Origin: Gnetum montanum
Lineage: Eukaryota; Streptophyta; Gnetopsida; Gnetales; Gnetaceae
DNA length: 64,000 nucleotides
Assembly: GCA_015680685.1 (NCBI GenBank)
Contig: MNCI01015029.1
Span: 491,603 to 555,602, forward strand
Direction of reading: 5' to 3'
Shown here: piece by piece, positions 9,500 to 21,374 of the stretch
Layout of the letters: the number at the start of each line of letters is the position of its first letter
Numbering within the stretch: the stretch's first letter is position 1
Position numbers and translations under genes: made by a program
Notes under the pieces: model-generated
Databases searched by the model: none
What the model saw: only the letters and a program-made list of their open reading frames with translations
Told to the model about the DNA's origin: nothing

Positions 9500-10640
9500 A
9501 TCACAGCATTTTTGTTTGAATTTCTTATCTACTTAATTTAAGAACAAGGCCACCAATCAATTCTCATCTAGCATGTTGAGCTTGATCAATCTCTTTTTTT
9601 ATGTTAGGCTTAGGTCAAGATCCAAGGTAGAGGTTGTTAAAAGTGTACAGAGCTTGGATTGAATAGGAAGAGTTGGTAATTTTCTATACACTAGCTCATA
9701 GTAAGAGTAGCCTATAGGGAGTTTCTATATTGAGTGGTATACTTAGAGGGCATGGTTAAGTTTTATGCTCCAATATCTCCTATATTTTCTTATTATTCTT
9801 ATTAATATTTTTGTGATTTTCCTATTGGTGACTTTAGCTTGACCATTGGCTTAGGGGTGATAGGGTGTTGTTACTTTATGTTTTACTCCTAAGAATTACA
9901 TGAACTTGTGAAAGGTATTACCTGTAAAGTGAGTACCATTGTTAGAAATTAGTGCACATGGCACTCTAAACCTGTTTAGAATATTTTGTTGTACAAATCT
10001 AGTAGTGGAAGATGTTCAGTAGATGATGACTACTACTTCTATCCATTTGGTATAATACTTAATAGCAACTATTATGTATGCCTTTCCATTTGACATGGGC
10101 ATGATGGGACCCATGAAGTCTATCGCTTAGATGTCACTGGGTTCTAGTGGTTGGATCCACTATTGAGGTCCCTCCATTTGAGTAATCATCCTACCATCTC
10201 GTTGATAGCATTCATAAGAGTAGACAACTTGGTGAGAGTCTATGAAGATTGTTGGCCAATAATACTCTACCATCACGATCTTAATGGCTATGCATCTCCT
10301 TGAATAGTGATTCCTACAAGGACCCTCATGAGCATCTTAGAGAATGTGTAGTTGATCTACATCAAGAACATACCAATGAACCATACCATTGGCACACATC
10401 TTGTGAAGGTGTCCATTAATCTCTATGAAGTGTTTGGCCTAATGAAGAAATTATTGTTTCTTTTGGTGGTCCAAATCCTATGGCATCTCTTGAGTGAGAG
10501 GATAAGTAAGAATGCCATCATACCATTCTAGTTCAATAGGCACTTATTCATTTATTACATTTGGAAAGAAGAGTTCATTAAGAAAATTGATCAAAGAGTA
10601 GGCTCTCCTCCTCTTTGTTGTCCCATTGTAATTAAGAGAA
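9500..10640 (-). pseudogene. Family A integrase (element A)
   Basis: Minus-strand reading shows the integrase core of Ty3/gypsy pol. The zinc region has DAHEGPCRNHYSRR and YYWPTIFIDSHQ...YECYQRDG. The catalytic core has AIDFMGPIMPMSNGKAYI, then SNNGTHFTGN where the second Asp of DDE is replaced by Asn, and GQAKVTNRKI where the catalytic Glu is replaced by Lys. Stops are frequent. The C-terminal part is at 6407-6708, beyond the 2.79-kb insertion. The homologous region of element B is at 20280-21370. Confidence 0.8.
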
Positions 10641-10644
10641 GTGA

Positions 10645-12020
10645 TCAATGACCATATTCTCAGTTTCTTTTCAATCTACCATTATAAGATCAAACTTCTA
10701 TAAGATCACCAACCATTGAATGACATGGGGGCTAACCATTAGCTTATTCATGAGGAAGTGGATGGCACTATGGTTATTGTGCACAAACACTTTGTATCCA
10801 AGCACATAGTACCTAAACTTATCTAAAGCATACACCACCACCATTATCTCTTTCTCCGTAGTGGTGTAATTAAGCTGTGCATTCATAATTCTTTGGCTTG
10901 TGCAATAGATGTAATAAGGACATTTTTAATTGTCCAACTGTGTAAGAAAAAACTCCCAAGGCATAATTTGATGCATTCATCATGCTGTAAAATGGATGGA
11001 ACTAATCAAGTGCTCATAGAATTTGAGTTTTTACAAGATTCTCCTTAAGCTGTTGGAATGCCTTTTCACATTCCTTGGCCCATATGAACAAAGCATGTTT
11101 CTTTATAAGCTCGACCAATAGTTTAGCAATCTTAGAGAAATTTTCTATGAATTTTTGGTGGTAGCTAGTGTGTCCAAGGAATGACTAGACATCTTTTATA
11201 GTTTCTGATTGATGGATTTTTCCTTAGATGATCCTAATCTTTTTAGGGTTCACCTCAATCCTTGCTTGTGAGATTCTATGCCCAAACACAAAGTCCTCAT
11301 AGACCATGAGATGGATCTTCTACCAATTGAGCTAAATATTGATCTCCACACAGCTTTTAAGTAATTTCTCAAGGAAATCTAGGGCTTAGTCAAACATAGT
11401 GTCATAGGTGGGGAAGTCATCCATGAAGACATCCATCCCACTACCAAACTGCTACTAAAAAATACTCAACATAAGGCATTGGAATGTTGTAGGGGCATTG
11501 CATTGACAAAAGACATCTTTTTATATGAAAAAGTCCCCAAGGTAGTTGTGAATGTTATTTTGGATTGATCTTTTGATGTGATTTGAATATCGTTATAGTC
11601 ACTATAATCATCTAAAAAAGCTATAATAACAATGCCTAGAGATAGTGTCCAACACCTAGTCCACAAATGATAATGAAAAATGATCTTTAAATGTCACCAT
11701 GTTTAATATCTTGAAATCATTGCACATCCTCTACTTACCACCTTTCTTTGGCACACTCACAAATGGGCTAATCCACTTGCTCTCTAAAAATGGATAGGTG
11801 AATCATACCTTGAGGAGTCGTTTAATTTCCTCTTTGATGATCTATTTCAATTTATGGTTTAGCCACCTCTATGGATACCTCTTTGACTTGATGGAAGGAT
11901 TAGTATAGATGCAAGGTTGGCATATCCGAGGATCAATCCTTGTGAGTTCAGGATATGACTAATCAAAGGTTGTTTTCCATTTGTTCACCACCATTAATAG
12001 CATCCTTTTCTACTTAAGAG
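10645..12020 (-). pseudogene. Family A reverse transcriptase and RNase H (element A)
   Basis: RT on the minus strand (about 11980-11040) shows KGGK.RMCNDFKILN, CNAPTTFQ and the catalytic box VFMDDFPTYDTMF at about 11410-11440, so the DD pair survives. RNase H follows at 10886-10698 with NYTTTEKEIMVVVYALDKFR and VFVHNNHSAIHFL, where the catalytic Asp of the usual TDH motif is Asn. Stops and shifts occur throughout. It sits between protease and integrase in normal gypsy order. Confidence 0.85.
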
Positions 12021-12149
12021 CAAGGTTGGCATTGATTATTACTAGCTTGCCATTTTTTAGAAATGCATATTCCATGCTAGCATGTAGAGTTTTCAGCTCT
12101 AAGGGCTCCTATTTAAAATTATCAGAGGTTTTTAACTCTTCCCAATAAG

Positions 12150-12900
12150 TATCATCAAGTTTATCATCAAAGAGTTGATAATGAACTTGCTTCATTCATC
12201 CATGCCTTCAACAAAGGCATAATTTAAGCTCTCAATTGATTCCATGCAAAGTGTGCTACTTTTAGAAGCAGCTGTCAGCCACTGGGTGCCCTCCTATTTT
12301 GTGGCTATTGTGTATAGGCACTTTTCAATTCTAGATTTATTTGCACACTATTTGCATGCTTTGATTAATGTGCTTTTGATAGACCATAACTTCTGCATAG
12401 CGTTGCACCTTATATCATTGTATGTGATGCATGTAACGCTCTTCTTCTCAATCTTTCCAAAAGCATTTTTCTTAAAAAATTTTAGAAAAAGTTCTTTGAT
12501 GCCCATTTGTGCATCAACAGTGCTTAACCAAGCCCTCCCCATAATGATTGAAAAATTCCTATTATAGTTATCAACCTTGATCACTATGAAATTATTAGGA
12601 TAGGACCACCCATAGACAGTGGTCATAATGTCCTCTAGTAATCCCAAGAAGATAGTGATGGACTGATCTACGAATTCTAAACAAATGTTACTCTTCTTGA
12701 GGGAAGGTAGGTTCTAGGTTTTTTACATTTCAGAGGAAATCATATTAACACTAGAACCTAAATCAAGAAGACCCTTACATGGCTCATTTCCAGTGATCTA
12801 TAGGTAGATGATAGGACTTTTAGGATTAGCGTTTTTCTTGGGAAGGTTCCTAGCCTTGATCCAATCAGATATAGCATGGGTTACCATGACTGTGCAAATC
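12150..12900 (-). pseudogene. Family A retropepsin (element A)
   Basis: Minus-strand aspartic protease. The active-site region reads GLLDLGSSVNMIS (D-L-G-S for D-T-G-S). The segment LLEDIMTTVYGWSYPNNFIVIKV follows in the family's flap position, then IIMGRAWLSTVDA. The 300-bp uninterrupted portion is 12348-12647. The same order is seen in elements B, C and the plus-strand copy, which lets stops be told from real ends. Confidence 0.75.
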
Positions 12901-15297
12901 TTTGGAAGCATTTGGTTTGAAGGGCTCTCAAAAGGAATAGATGTAGAGGATGATGGAGACATAGGGTGACTAGTTGCATAATTTGGTGAGGGCTTTGTAG
13001 GGCTATTGGTTTAGAAGAATAGTCTTTTATGGGATCTTGGTTCTAAACCACTTGATGGAAAAATCGATTGTAAGTTAACAATTCTAGTAGCATTACGTTG
13101 CTACAGTTGTGTAGGAATTTTTTCTTGCATGAATTAAGTAGGTGGTAATTGGATTGAGGGAGGAAGAACATGTGCTAAAGGATGAGGAGGATGATAAGGA
13201 TATGGTAATTACCCTGTAGGAGATGTAAAATGAATTTTGTAATACTTCGAAGAGTAGTTATGATGCTGGAATGAGATGTGATTGGAAGAGTAATGTAGAG
13301 ACATGGGTTGTTGAACATAGTACCCATATGGATTAGGTTGTTTGTAAGGGTACTATTGCCCTAGTGCTATCATCCCTCATAATTGTGGTTGTTTCCATTG
13401 ATGGTACTTCTTATAAAATTGTGGTGTTGCTCCACTTGGATAATAAGATTATTGTTGTTGATGGCATTAGCTTAGATTGCCTTGAGGAGAAGGCAATCTT
13501 TTGGGTTCTTGCCTTCTTGCTAGTCTAGGATTCAAAGAATACACCCCATATTCCTACAAGTGTGACATCATAGGGCAACATCTCTTACGATGTTCATATT
13601 GGTAGATGTCACATTCATCATCATCATTTGATTCTAACTCCACAACCTCTTCCACTATAGTTACTTTGCCCTTACCCCTTTGCTATGTAGGTTAAACTTC
13701 CTTCCTTCTCTTGTGGTCATAATCAATACCTTGCTCTTTAGATTCCTCTATAATTTTTAGAGCTATTTGGAATTTTTCATCCAAATATTCCCACATTTTC
13801 TCCACCTTAGTCAAAATTTCAAAAATCGATTTTGAATTGACAAGGGTTTTCACTACACTAGTTCATCAAGTGCTTCCTCCCCCTCACTTTCACCAAAATG
13901 TACCTCCCTTTTTCTGATGGAAGGGTTCGAATTTTACTTCTTAGCATTTTCTCATTTTCTCAACTGGCCTTCTTCTTTTGTATCCTACTCAATCAACCTT
14001 TCAATATTATGGGCTCAAAGTTATGATAATCTTCCTTGGGCATAAACCTCAAGGATTCTCCTCATTTCTGATTAGAGCCCATTTATGATATGGAGAATCT
14101 ATTCCTATTAAGATTAATCATGGCCTGAACACATGTGCAAAAGGAAATAATACTTTTCTATGGTTGGATCCAAGGATTCATGTGTTCCTTATTTCTAGCC
14201 TTGGATTTTCTTTCTCAAATTGAAAACTTTGGAGTACGTCTGATATTTGTCATCAAACAGCTCAAGCATTATACTCCATCGATGAATTAATTTCAATTCC
14301 AAGGAGCGATACCAACTTTCTGCTTCTTTTGTAAGTGTCTTGAAAAATAGGTTAAGTTTCTACCAATCATTCTCTATATTCTACAATGCATAGGCATCAT
14401 GAAAGGCTTGAAGATGGGTTTGTGGATCAAAGTTATATTTCCTTCAAATCTAGGGATATTATTCATAACCAACCTCTTAATTCTACTATCTTTCACATGC
14501 TTGGTTGGAATTGTAACTACCTCTATAATGTTTAGTATGATTTGAGTTTTAGTAATGGTTAATCATCATCATAATTTTGATGATGTGTATGATTTCCTTT
14601 GTTATCCCTTCATTCATGGCAAGGCCTATGATCATTGTTCCACCATTCACTACCATCACAATTTCATCCCCTGTAGTTTCGATTAGATTTATATGAGGAA
14701 GAATAAGATGCAAATGAAGAGGACCAAGAGGAAGAAGGACTATCATCACCACAGTATCTACCACCTTCTCTTTGCTTATCATGGCCATGATCATCAGGTT
14801 TATCATCATCACAATTCTTACTTGAGCCCTTGCCTTGACTCCTACTTTTGCCTGAACTGAAATTATTAATAGTGAGCTGTAAGTTTAGGTTCAAGCCTCC
14901 TTCACTAGAGTCAAGGGATGGAGAATCTTCATGTTGAGAACCCTAGAGGGAGGGTCCTCTTTGTCATTTTGATTTATTAGAAACAAGGGTTAGTGAACTA
15001 TTTTCCCTTCATAGCTTCATGGCACTTCTCCTAGTGCCAATCTCCTTTGCATTATGTTTCTATAAGATAGTAGTTCCAATAGTCATGGTCCTACACAATG
15101 TATTCATCATGGAGATCTTGGAAGCCCAACCTCTTAAGAGTTTGGAGTAGCACCCTATGAATAGATTGATTAGATGGCAACACAATGTTGTCCTTCATAT
15201 CTCTCCACTGCATGTGTTCATCCTGATGTAGGGTGAAGGTAAAATCAGGTATAAACTCATCTAGATGAGTGTACATCACTTTGAATTCTTGGGACAC
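12900..15297 (-). pseudogene. gag: Family A gag (element A)
   Basis: The N-terminal part (15091-15297) reads KVMYTHLDEFIPDFTF and LHQDEHMQWRDMKDN, matching the plus-strand copy at about 40050. A serine/basic low-complexity part follows (14664-14894: DDDKPDDHGHDKQREGGRY, then a Ser run). The capsid-like region at about 14340-14210 has EAESWYRSLELKLIHRW and FNLRKKIQ, resembling Retrotrans_gag. A Cys/His-bearing patch (CDIYQYEHRKRCCP) lies near 13600. Many stops. The start was likely upstream: the leader and primer site are deleted at about 15300. Confidence 0.75.
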
Positions 15298-15301
15298 TGG
15301 T

Positions 15302-16091
15302 GTCTCTAGGAAGTGAAACTAACCATTACAATCATTGTCTTTCCAATTACACTTGTGAAAAGCAAAGGTATGATTAAGTGTAACTATGACATATGATTTT
15401 TATCACTTTTACATTTTATGTTCTAAGTCACCTAAAAATAAAGAATGATGAATAAAGTAATTTAGTTTCTAGTTTAATCTAACCAGCTAACATTTAACTA
15501 ATCCTGACATAAGCATTCATTCCCACTTGTTGTACACATCTTGAACACATTTAATGCTATTGGGTTACTAAATGTTAAGCGTTACTGGGATTACCAAGCA
15601 CCAAGAATATGCTAGAAGTGGTTGTACTTATGTGCTTAACTAACTACTATTTAATTTATCTTAGTCTAGCTTAATTAATTACTCAATTACTTAAAACATT
15701 AAAGGAAATTATTTAAAATATTAAATGCATAAAGGAAATAATTAATCTATTTCAAAGTGCTGCAAGGTTTATCAAAATGGTCATCTTTATTGCTACACAC
15801 ACTATAGTGCTTAGGTACAACAATGATGGAATAAAGATCCATACATTCTTTGATGCCTAATATGGGCACTTAGAAAAGTATTCTAACTCTTGAATAAAAA
15901 AACTACAAGAGCTTCACTACAACTATAATACTTATGTCACAAATGTAACTGGTGATCATGTATTTATAGGAAAAATAGGGAGCTTTGTTGATGGGTATGC
16001 ATCAACGGGTCAAACCTTATGTCAACAAGAGCACATCAATGGGTTCATGTCGATGGCATCCCATTGATGCAACCAACCAAACAACTCATCA
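15302..16091 (-). repeat. Family A LTR, copy A2 (5' LTR, end deleted)
   Basis: On the minus strand it begins TGATGAGTTGTTTGG at 16091 (flank TAAAG, 16092-16096). The TATA-like box (TGTATTTATAGG) is near 15958. Compared with copy A4, the last ~100 bp of the LTR, the primer site and the leader are missing, and gag joins the LTR directly at about 15300 (ACACTGGTG then TCTCTAGG). A deletion between short similar GGCAC/GGGACAC sequences would explain it. Confidence 0.8.
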
Positions 16092-16870
16092 TAAAGCTTC
16101 ATTTCATTTTTTTCAAATGTTAGAAGGGGACAAGATTGATTGAGGTGAAGATTTTGGACCACTAAAAGAAAATGTATTAAAAAGAAAAACGTTTATTGTG
16201 TAGCTCACCTATATAATTGTTAGTTTTGGATTTTGCTTGTTTTAAATGATTGTTGATAGTTAATTTTCCATGGTGTTCTTTTTCATTCTGAATAATGGAT
16301 TCAGAATTATTGAGTTATAATGTGTGAAAAGGAAATAAGATTATAGATTTATTAAAAAAGATAAAGGTACAATTATGGAATCCAAAATAATTGTAATATA
16401 GGTTACCCCAAGATATATAGTCCAATTAAAACTTTATAACTCAACATTAACCACCACAATTCAACCCATGATTTCAAGCTTTCAAATCAAGAGTCTAAGC
16501 ACTAGGTTAATACCTCATTATTAATATGGTGAATATAATAGAAATATCCACCATCAATGAGATTGGTCCTTTTCCCATATTTTATATATGTTTGTTATTA
16601 CTTAGACTTTTCTATGTGAATTATATAATTATTTATTTAAGCTCTATTTTTAATCTATGATGTTAGTATATCACAAATAAATTATCATTATATGAGAAGC
16701 GATGGTTAAAGTATGAGAGTATTTTCATAATATGTGTAACCAAAGAAATTCTAGTGGAAAGAAGAATTTTAAAAAGTGATGGAGAAATACAAAGGTAAAT
16801 TAACTAGAATAAGAGTATTTTGGCCCAAATAGTTTTATGAATGATTTTTATGGTAAGTTTTGTTTAGAGT
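16092..16870. other. Intergenic, no gene; one tRNA-like patch
   Basis: AT-rich, with no convincing coding. A minus-strand patch at about 16450-16515 (ACCTAGTGCTTAG ... GGGTTGAATTG) resembles a decayed tRNA-type A box and B box, but too weakly to call. ACCCCAAGATATATAG (16402-16417) recurs inverted at about 17290-17306. Confidence 0.3.
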
Positions 16871-16882
16871 GATTACTTATTT

Positions 16883-17600
16883 TTTCATCATTATTATCAT
16901 CCTAGCCTTGCCCCAACTACATAAGGTTAGCTATATGAGTTATTTTATGTCATTCACTCTATTAAGAGCCAAAAAACCATTAATACCCAAATATTGGAAA
17001 CCTTTTTCCAATGATAAGGTGATTCAATATTCCTAGGTAAAGTAATTAAATATGCCTATAATAATGCCTATAGGTTAACATGCTTAGGCTATCAGTACTA
17101 GGTTTTGAACCTAGTACCTTTGAGTGCAAGCAATGTGAGATAACCCACTAGCCAATGACATGTACTCAAGTGTGTTTTGACTTAGCACTATTAGGTAGCT
17201 CAAGTTGTTATTCATCTATTGTTCTTAGTATTTCCTATAAGAATAAAATACATCATTTGGAGTTTTGAAATCAAGTGACTTACTACTAGGTTATATATCT
17301 TGGGGTGTACCTATAGTCATTATTTCAAGTTTCAATGTGTCCCTCCTCTTTCCCCAAATTATGTATTGGTCTACCTCTTTGATTTTCTTGAAGCTTTATT
17401 AAGGTAACTTCTTCTAGCATGAGCATTCTTAGTCTTCTTAACACACAATCATACCATCCAAGACAACATTTCTTAATATTCGTATCTCTAGGAACTACTT
17501 CCAAACTTCTCCTAATAGGAGAGGAGTTAATTTGATCTTTTCTACTCTGATCCAATATCCATATATGCCTAACATTTTCTATCACATGCACACCTTGCAC
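16883..17600 (-). pseudogene. RTE-type LINE 3' remnant
   Basis: The minus-strand reading at 17325-17600 matches the C-terminal region typical of plant RTE-like LINE proteins (RKDQINSSPIRRSLEVVPRD, then CLGWYDCVLRRL and RGRPIH). Downstream, the 3' end on the minus strand reads AGTTGGGGCAAGGCTAGGATGATAATAATG (split here as the phrase GTTGGGGCAAGG plus an ATGATAATAATGATG tail), as in plant RTE termini (ending near 16883). The 5' part (RT, endonuclease) is not recognisable; 5' truncation is usual for LINEs. Confidence 0.6.
17101..17154 (-). other. tRNA-like A and B boxes (possible SINE head)
   Basis: On the minus strand TGGCTAGTGGG (17144-17154) fits the Pol III A box, and GGTTCAAAACC (17101-17111) fits the B box GGTTCGAANCC with one CpG-to-CpA change; 32 nt separate them. 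No cloverleaf is obvious, so a tRNA-derived SINE remnant is more likely than a tRNA gene. Confidence 0.4.
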
Positions 17601-19555
17601 CTAATAGTTTTTAAAGGCTAGCATTCTATACTATGAAGAATCATAAGTCTAGTAGCAATTTTTTAAAACTTACCCTTCAACTTAGTAGGAAAACTTCTAT
17701 TACAAAACATAATACTATCTTCTCATCATTTCCTTCATCTTGGTTCAATTTTATTTATTACATTATTGTGAATCTTACCATGTACTTGTACTAGAGACCC
17801 ATAGTATCTAAATTGTTTTCATTGAAAAACTTTTCATTGAAAAACTTTTTAATTTTGAATTTTACTCTTTATTTCTTGAATTAGTAATTTTTTAGTTTTA
17901 TCTTTACATAATAATGTTTTACATATTATAATAAATCATTATATGAATGTGAATTATTTTTTTTATAATTATGTAAAATATACTTAAATAAAAAGTAGTA
18001 ATATGAGAAAATTTGGTAAGCCATTTGCAAATATAAAGCCATGGGTGTTTTGATTTTTACATATTATTTAGTAGTTAGAGTAGGATATATAATGAAAAGA
18101 GTTAATACTAATAAAATATTTTTATGTTGTATATTATATGTAATGTTTAAGTGAAGACTGAGTTGAATGGAGAGCTTATAAGATTATAAAACATACAAGT
18201 CTGGGATGTAGGAAACAATGTTTATACAAATCACTCAAACAATATTGGAAGTTTATTACAATTAAAAAGATAATTGTGACAATATTTTTAGTCGAGAGGC
18301 CATTATCAGTCATAGAACAATAATGGTAAATAAATATAATATTTTGTCCCTAACAATCCAATGAGAGCCTATTGGTAACTCTAATTAATATTTCATTTGT
18401 AATGCTACTCTAGGGAAAGGCTATTGGTAATGCTAAATAATATTTCATCCATAACGTTTCCATTCCTAACATAGAATAATATAGTTTGAATAGATACTAA
18501 GAAATAACTAGTATGAGCATCATCCTTGTGAACATGGCACACAAGGACAACATGGTCTTTGTGATGGCTATGAGGATAGCCTAGTGCTGATGTAGTAAAT
18601 GTCTTCCACAAGCAATGCAAGAAAATACATAGCAACACCTACTAAGAGAGCAACAAAGGAAGGGATTGGTTGATCTTTGTTATCCAATCTACAATGGTAG
18701 GTGTGATTTTTCACATAGGAAGTGTTACTAATTAAATCACAAATCATTTCTTGCAAATAGATATAAAGGCATTGAGTAAACCCTTCATACTTCATCCCAA
18801 CCATAATAGATAGATTGAAAAAAGGTGGAAATTTTTTGAACAATAGAAGTGTAGAAGGACCTCAAATAACAATTCACATAACAAACTCCATTAGATTTTG
18901 AGTTTAGTTGATCAATGACATACCTCCATTATTGGGTAGAAAGATTCTATATCACATTGTTTTAACTGCAACCATTCTACCACACAACATGTAGTAGGGG
19001 CATTGATTCATAATGGCTAGGCTTACTTCCAGCGATTCATGGAATTTTAGGCATAGGGGCCCATCACTTGAGCAATCAAACTCTATCATGAAGACTTTGA
19101 ATTGAACCTAATGAGACCTACATTATCTAACCCAATTGCACTATTGAGAGATGCAAAAAAATTATGATATATGAGAGTACCAATTACAGATGTTCTTGTT
19201 GCTTCATCCACTAGATGTTAGACCTTTGAGAATGCATTCCATATTAGGCTTCAAACATTTTGAGTCATTAGAGAAGTGTTTTTATGATCAATGAAGTACT
19301 TCCAAGTCATTGATAAATTAAGATTAGTGTCAGGTGAATGAAGTAGAATTGTATGTGACTTTAACCTTTAATTGTGCAGAAAGGATAAGAGGATGACCAT
19401 TTCAATAAGAAAAATCCAAGCACAATAGAGTCCATGGTAATGGTGTGACATAGATTAGCACTTGATTCTACATGGTGACACATTTGCTAATCCATAGTTG
19501 TATCATTGCAACACCCTCATTTACATTGAACCCATATAAAAAGCAAACCAAATAG
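17601..19555. other. Unassigned AT-rich sequence
   Basis: Short open frames occur on both strands (for example minus 18405-18638 and 18568-18843), but their translations are low-complexity or match nothing I recognise. No repeat boundary, LTR end or RNA gene was found. It could be the rest of the LINE or flanking DNA. Confidence 0.4.
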
Positions 19556-19559
19556 CCAT

Positions 19560-20275
19560 TATAAACTCTACCCCTTGAAAGTAAGGGCATCAAGTTGGAA
19601 TTCGGTTTGAAGGTTAACATAGGAGTTGTTTCCCTTAGATAGGAGGGAATCTCTTATTGGTCAATTTTCATTGAATAGGGTAACATATATGCATTAGCAA
19701 GGTAATGCCCCTAGAGTTACCTTGGTCATTCCTAGGTAAAGCTAGGAATCTTCCATTGGTCAATTCTAGTTGAATAGGGTAACTCCAAGTAACTATAGAT
19801 TATAATAAGTGTTTCCATGAAATGTGCATAGTGAGAATGACCTCAAAATTACCCTGGTCATTCCATTTACTTAGCAAGGAATCTTTCATTTGTTAATTCC
19901 CATTTCATAGGGTAACTTTGGGTGACTATAGATTACAATAAGTGTTTTTTTGAAACACACATTGTAGTAATCACTAGGGTAATGTAAGGTTCATTCCCTA
20001 GATAAAACCCTAGAGTTACCCTAGTATATAAGGTTGTTTAGTTGAACAAAAACTCTTATTGTAATCGAATAGTCATTCTCAACTTAATTTATATTTTGAG
20101 AAGTTGATAGACTATCGATCAATTGATCTAGATCTTTCAATTTCTTCCCCAAGATTCATTGGTCTATCAATTCACATTGTATTCATTGTCATGAAAGACT
20201 AAGAAAATGGTGTTCAAACATTGATGTTGACCTTTGAGGGCTAAGATTTGATATTGATACCAGCATCCCCACTTG
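19560..20275 (+). repeat. LTR-like promoter block of unknown family
   Basis: Three or four degenerate units of about 110-130 bp (near 19640, 19740, 19860, 19960) each contain ATTGGTCAATT, GAATAGGGTAACTC or GTTACCCTAG, and ATTACAATAAGTGTTT. They end at a plus-strand TATA box (AGTATATAAGG, about 20022). This is how a U3 region with its promoter looks. It joins the element B integrase end at about 20275. The LTR ends and family are not determined. Confidence 0.4.
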
Positions 20276-20279
20276 GCCT

Positions 20280-21370
20280 AAGCATTGAACCCACTAGTTT
20301 AATTACTCCTTAATATCACACTGACTAACTTCTCCTTTTTGGATCAAATAAATGATGGCTTTGATTGGTAATAGTGGAAACCATTTCTTTGACCATCTTC
20401 TCTTGACACAATGGTGAATTTGAGTATAAATATTAGCGGCAAAGGTTCCTAATAATTTGGTGTTTGATTGGAGTTCCTACCTATGAAGGGCAATGACTCT
20501 TTGAGTTTTTTGCTACAGTCTCTCCTATATATGCTAACTATTCTCATTAAGATCTTATTGATCTCCCTATTGGTAACCTCAACTTAACCATTGGCTTGGA
20601 GGTGATAGGATGTTATTGGTTTATGCTCCACCCACCAATTATTGCATGAGGTTTTTTGAAAGGTAGTACTTGTAAAATGAGTACCATTATTAGAAATTAA
20701 TGCATGTGACATCCCAACCTTATTTACAACATTTTCTTGTACAAATTGAGTAGTTATAGAAGATGTATAATTAGTGACAGTTGCTACTTCTACCCATTTG
20801 GTGCAACAGTAAGTGGCAATGATTATGTATGCCTTTACATTTTACATGGGTGTGATGGGATCCATGAAGTCAATGCCCTAGATGTTGAAGAGTTCCAGTG
20901 GTTGGATCCACTATTGAGGTTCCTCCATATAAGTTGGTAGCATTCACAAGAGTGAATGAATTGGTGAGCATCCTTGAAAAGTGTTGGCCAATAATACCAT
21001 ATCATCAGGGTCTTAATGGCTATCCATCTTTTTGCATAGCAGCCCCCATAAGGACTTTCATGAGCATCTTAGAGAATCTGTTGTTGATTGGCATTAGGAA
21101 CATACTAAAGAAGTAGACCATTGGTGCACATCTTGTAAAGGTGTCTGTTGATTTCCATGTAGCATTTCACCTAGTGAGGAAACAACTATTTCTTCTTGTG
21201 ATCCAACTCTTATGGCACCTCTTGAATGAGAAGGTAGGTGAGAGTGTCATCATACCAGTTAGGCTCATTAGACATTTTTTTAATTATAGCCCTAGTAAAG
21301 AGGAGTTCATTAAGAAATTTATTAGATAGTGAGCTCTCCTTCTCTTTATTATCCCATCATAACTAAGACA
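20280..21370 (-). pseudogene. Family A integrase (element B)
   Basis: Homologous to 9560-10640. The minus-strand reading contains DVDQQQILRDAHESPYGGC, WYYWPTLFKDAHQFIHSCEC and, in a shifted frame, the core around the second catalytic residue. It is more broken than element A. The homology stops at about 20275, before the C-terminal domain, and joins the LTR-like block at 19560-20275. Confidence 0.7.
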
Positions 21371-21374
21371 AGTG

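Noticed and set aside
17101-17154. tRNA gene
   Set aside because: A and B boxes are present but I cannot fold a cloverleaf with acceptor stem, so only a tRNA-like SINE head is kept.
17325-17600. 91-codon open frame as a possible host gene
   Set aside because: Its pattern fits the C-terminal part of RTE-like LINE proteins and lies next to an RTE-type tail, so it is annotated as a transposon remnant.
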